Shown here piece after piece: positions 63,942-64,000 of a stretch of 64,000 nucleotides of DNA. Position 1 is the first letter of the stretch. Each line of letters starts with the position of its first letter. The notes beneath the pieces are model-generated. The model was not told the origin of the DNA, ran no database searches, and saw only the letters and a list, made by a program, of their open reading frames with translations. This DNA comes from Pseudomonas sp. B33.4 (GTDB lineage: Bacteria; Pseudomonadota; Gammaproteobacteria; Pseudomonadales; Pseudomonadaceae). The position numbers and the translations under genes are program-made. The stretch is from contig NZ_CP140706.1 of assembly GCF_034555375.1 (NCBI RefSeq), forward strand, positions 1,169,001 through 1,233,000. Direction: 5' to 3'.

Positions 63942-64000
63942 ATGAAAGCCTGGCGTGGCGTGCTGATCGCCTTGTCGTTCCTGCTGCTCAGTGGTTGTCT
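63942..64000 (+). CDS. Start of a lipoprotein gene (runs off the right edge)
   Basis: Only 19 codons are visible: MKAWRGVLIALSFLLLSGC, a lipoprotein signal peptide with the lipobox LLSGC. GGGAG eight bases before the ATG. The rest lies outside the window, so the product cannot be named. Confidence 0.7.
   Translation, partial: MKAWRGVLIALSFLLLSGC

Overview
The window is chromosome of a fluorescent-type Pseudomonas (P. fluorescens group most likely). Evidence: about 60% GC in core genes, a gene order that runs parallel to the P. aeruginosa core (nag PTS block, purT, ffh-rpsP-rimM-trmD-rplS, xerD-dsbC-hom-thrC, recJ, wspABCDEFR, prfB-lysS-tetR), and many extragenic palindromes of the kind typical of this group. 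No rRNA, tRNA or CRISPR array was seen. All assignments come from reading the sequence and from memory of the families; no database search was run.

Layout. 1-6600: N-acetylglucosamine use operon on the minus strand (GntR regulator, nagA, SIS-domain deaminase/isomerase, IIA-HPr-EI fusion, nagE running off the left edge), with facing operator-like repeats upstream of the regulator. 6760-15200: housekeeping genes (L,D-transpeptidase, two Nudix hydrolases, gamma-carbonic anhydrase, VUT-family transporter, purT, MHS-type transporter, CorC-like protein, YpjD). 15400-26400: ffh; rpsP-rimM-trmD-rplS; thioesterase; Na+/H+ antiporter; xerD-dsbC; hom-thrC. 26470-31800: more variable genes: a BvgS-like sensor that ends after its PAS domain, a lone receiver domain, a DUF3509 protein, a candidate small RNA, a TIGR02285-type periplasmic protein with a probable CTG start, a CoA-transferase and yaeQ. 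31850-36770: recJ, an old-yellow-enzyme reductase, opgD.

37000-39870 is the accessory patch: a small conserved protein, an antitoxin-like orphan, a BRO-N protein, then an AT-richer cassette with a two-gene unit (38757-39787). Its second protein carries an ADP-ribosyltransferase-like H...G-G-x-Y pattern; the first overlaps it by one base and is unrecognised. A promoter with a 20-bp near-palindrome at its start point precedes the pair. The layout fits an autoregulated toxin-antitoxin or anti-phage module and is the most interesting part of the window.

39880-49950: APC permease, ydcSTUV-type polyamine/GABA-related ABC transporter bracketed by two gamma-aminobutyraldehyde-type dehydrogenases, and a LysR regulator. 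50130-59670: DUF533 protein and the complete wsp chemosensory operon ending in the diguanylate cyclase wspR. 59680-60165: an unusual 132-bp tandem repeat array. 60260-64000: prfB with its programmed frameshift, lysS, a TetR regulator and the start of a lipoprotein gene.
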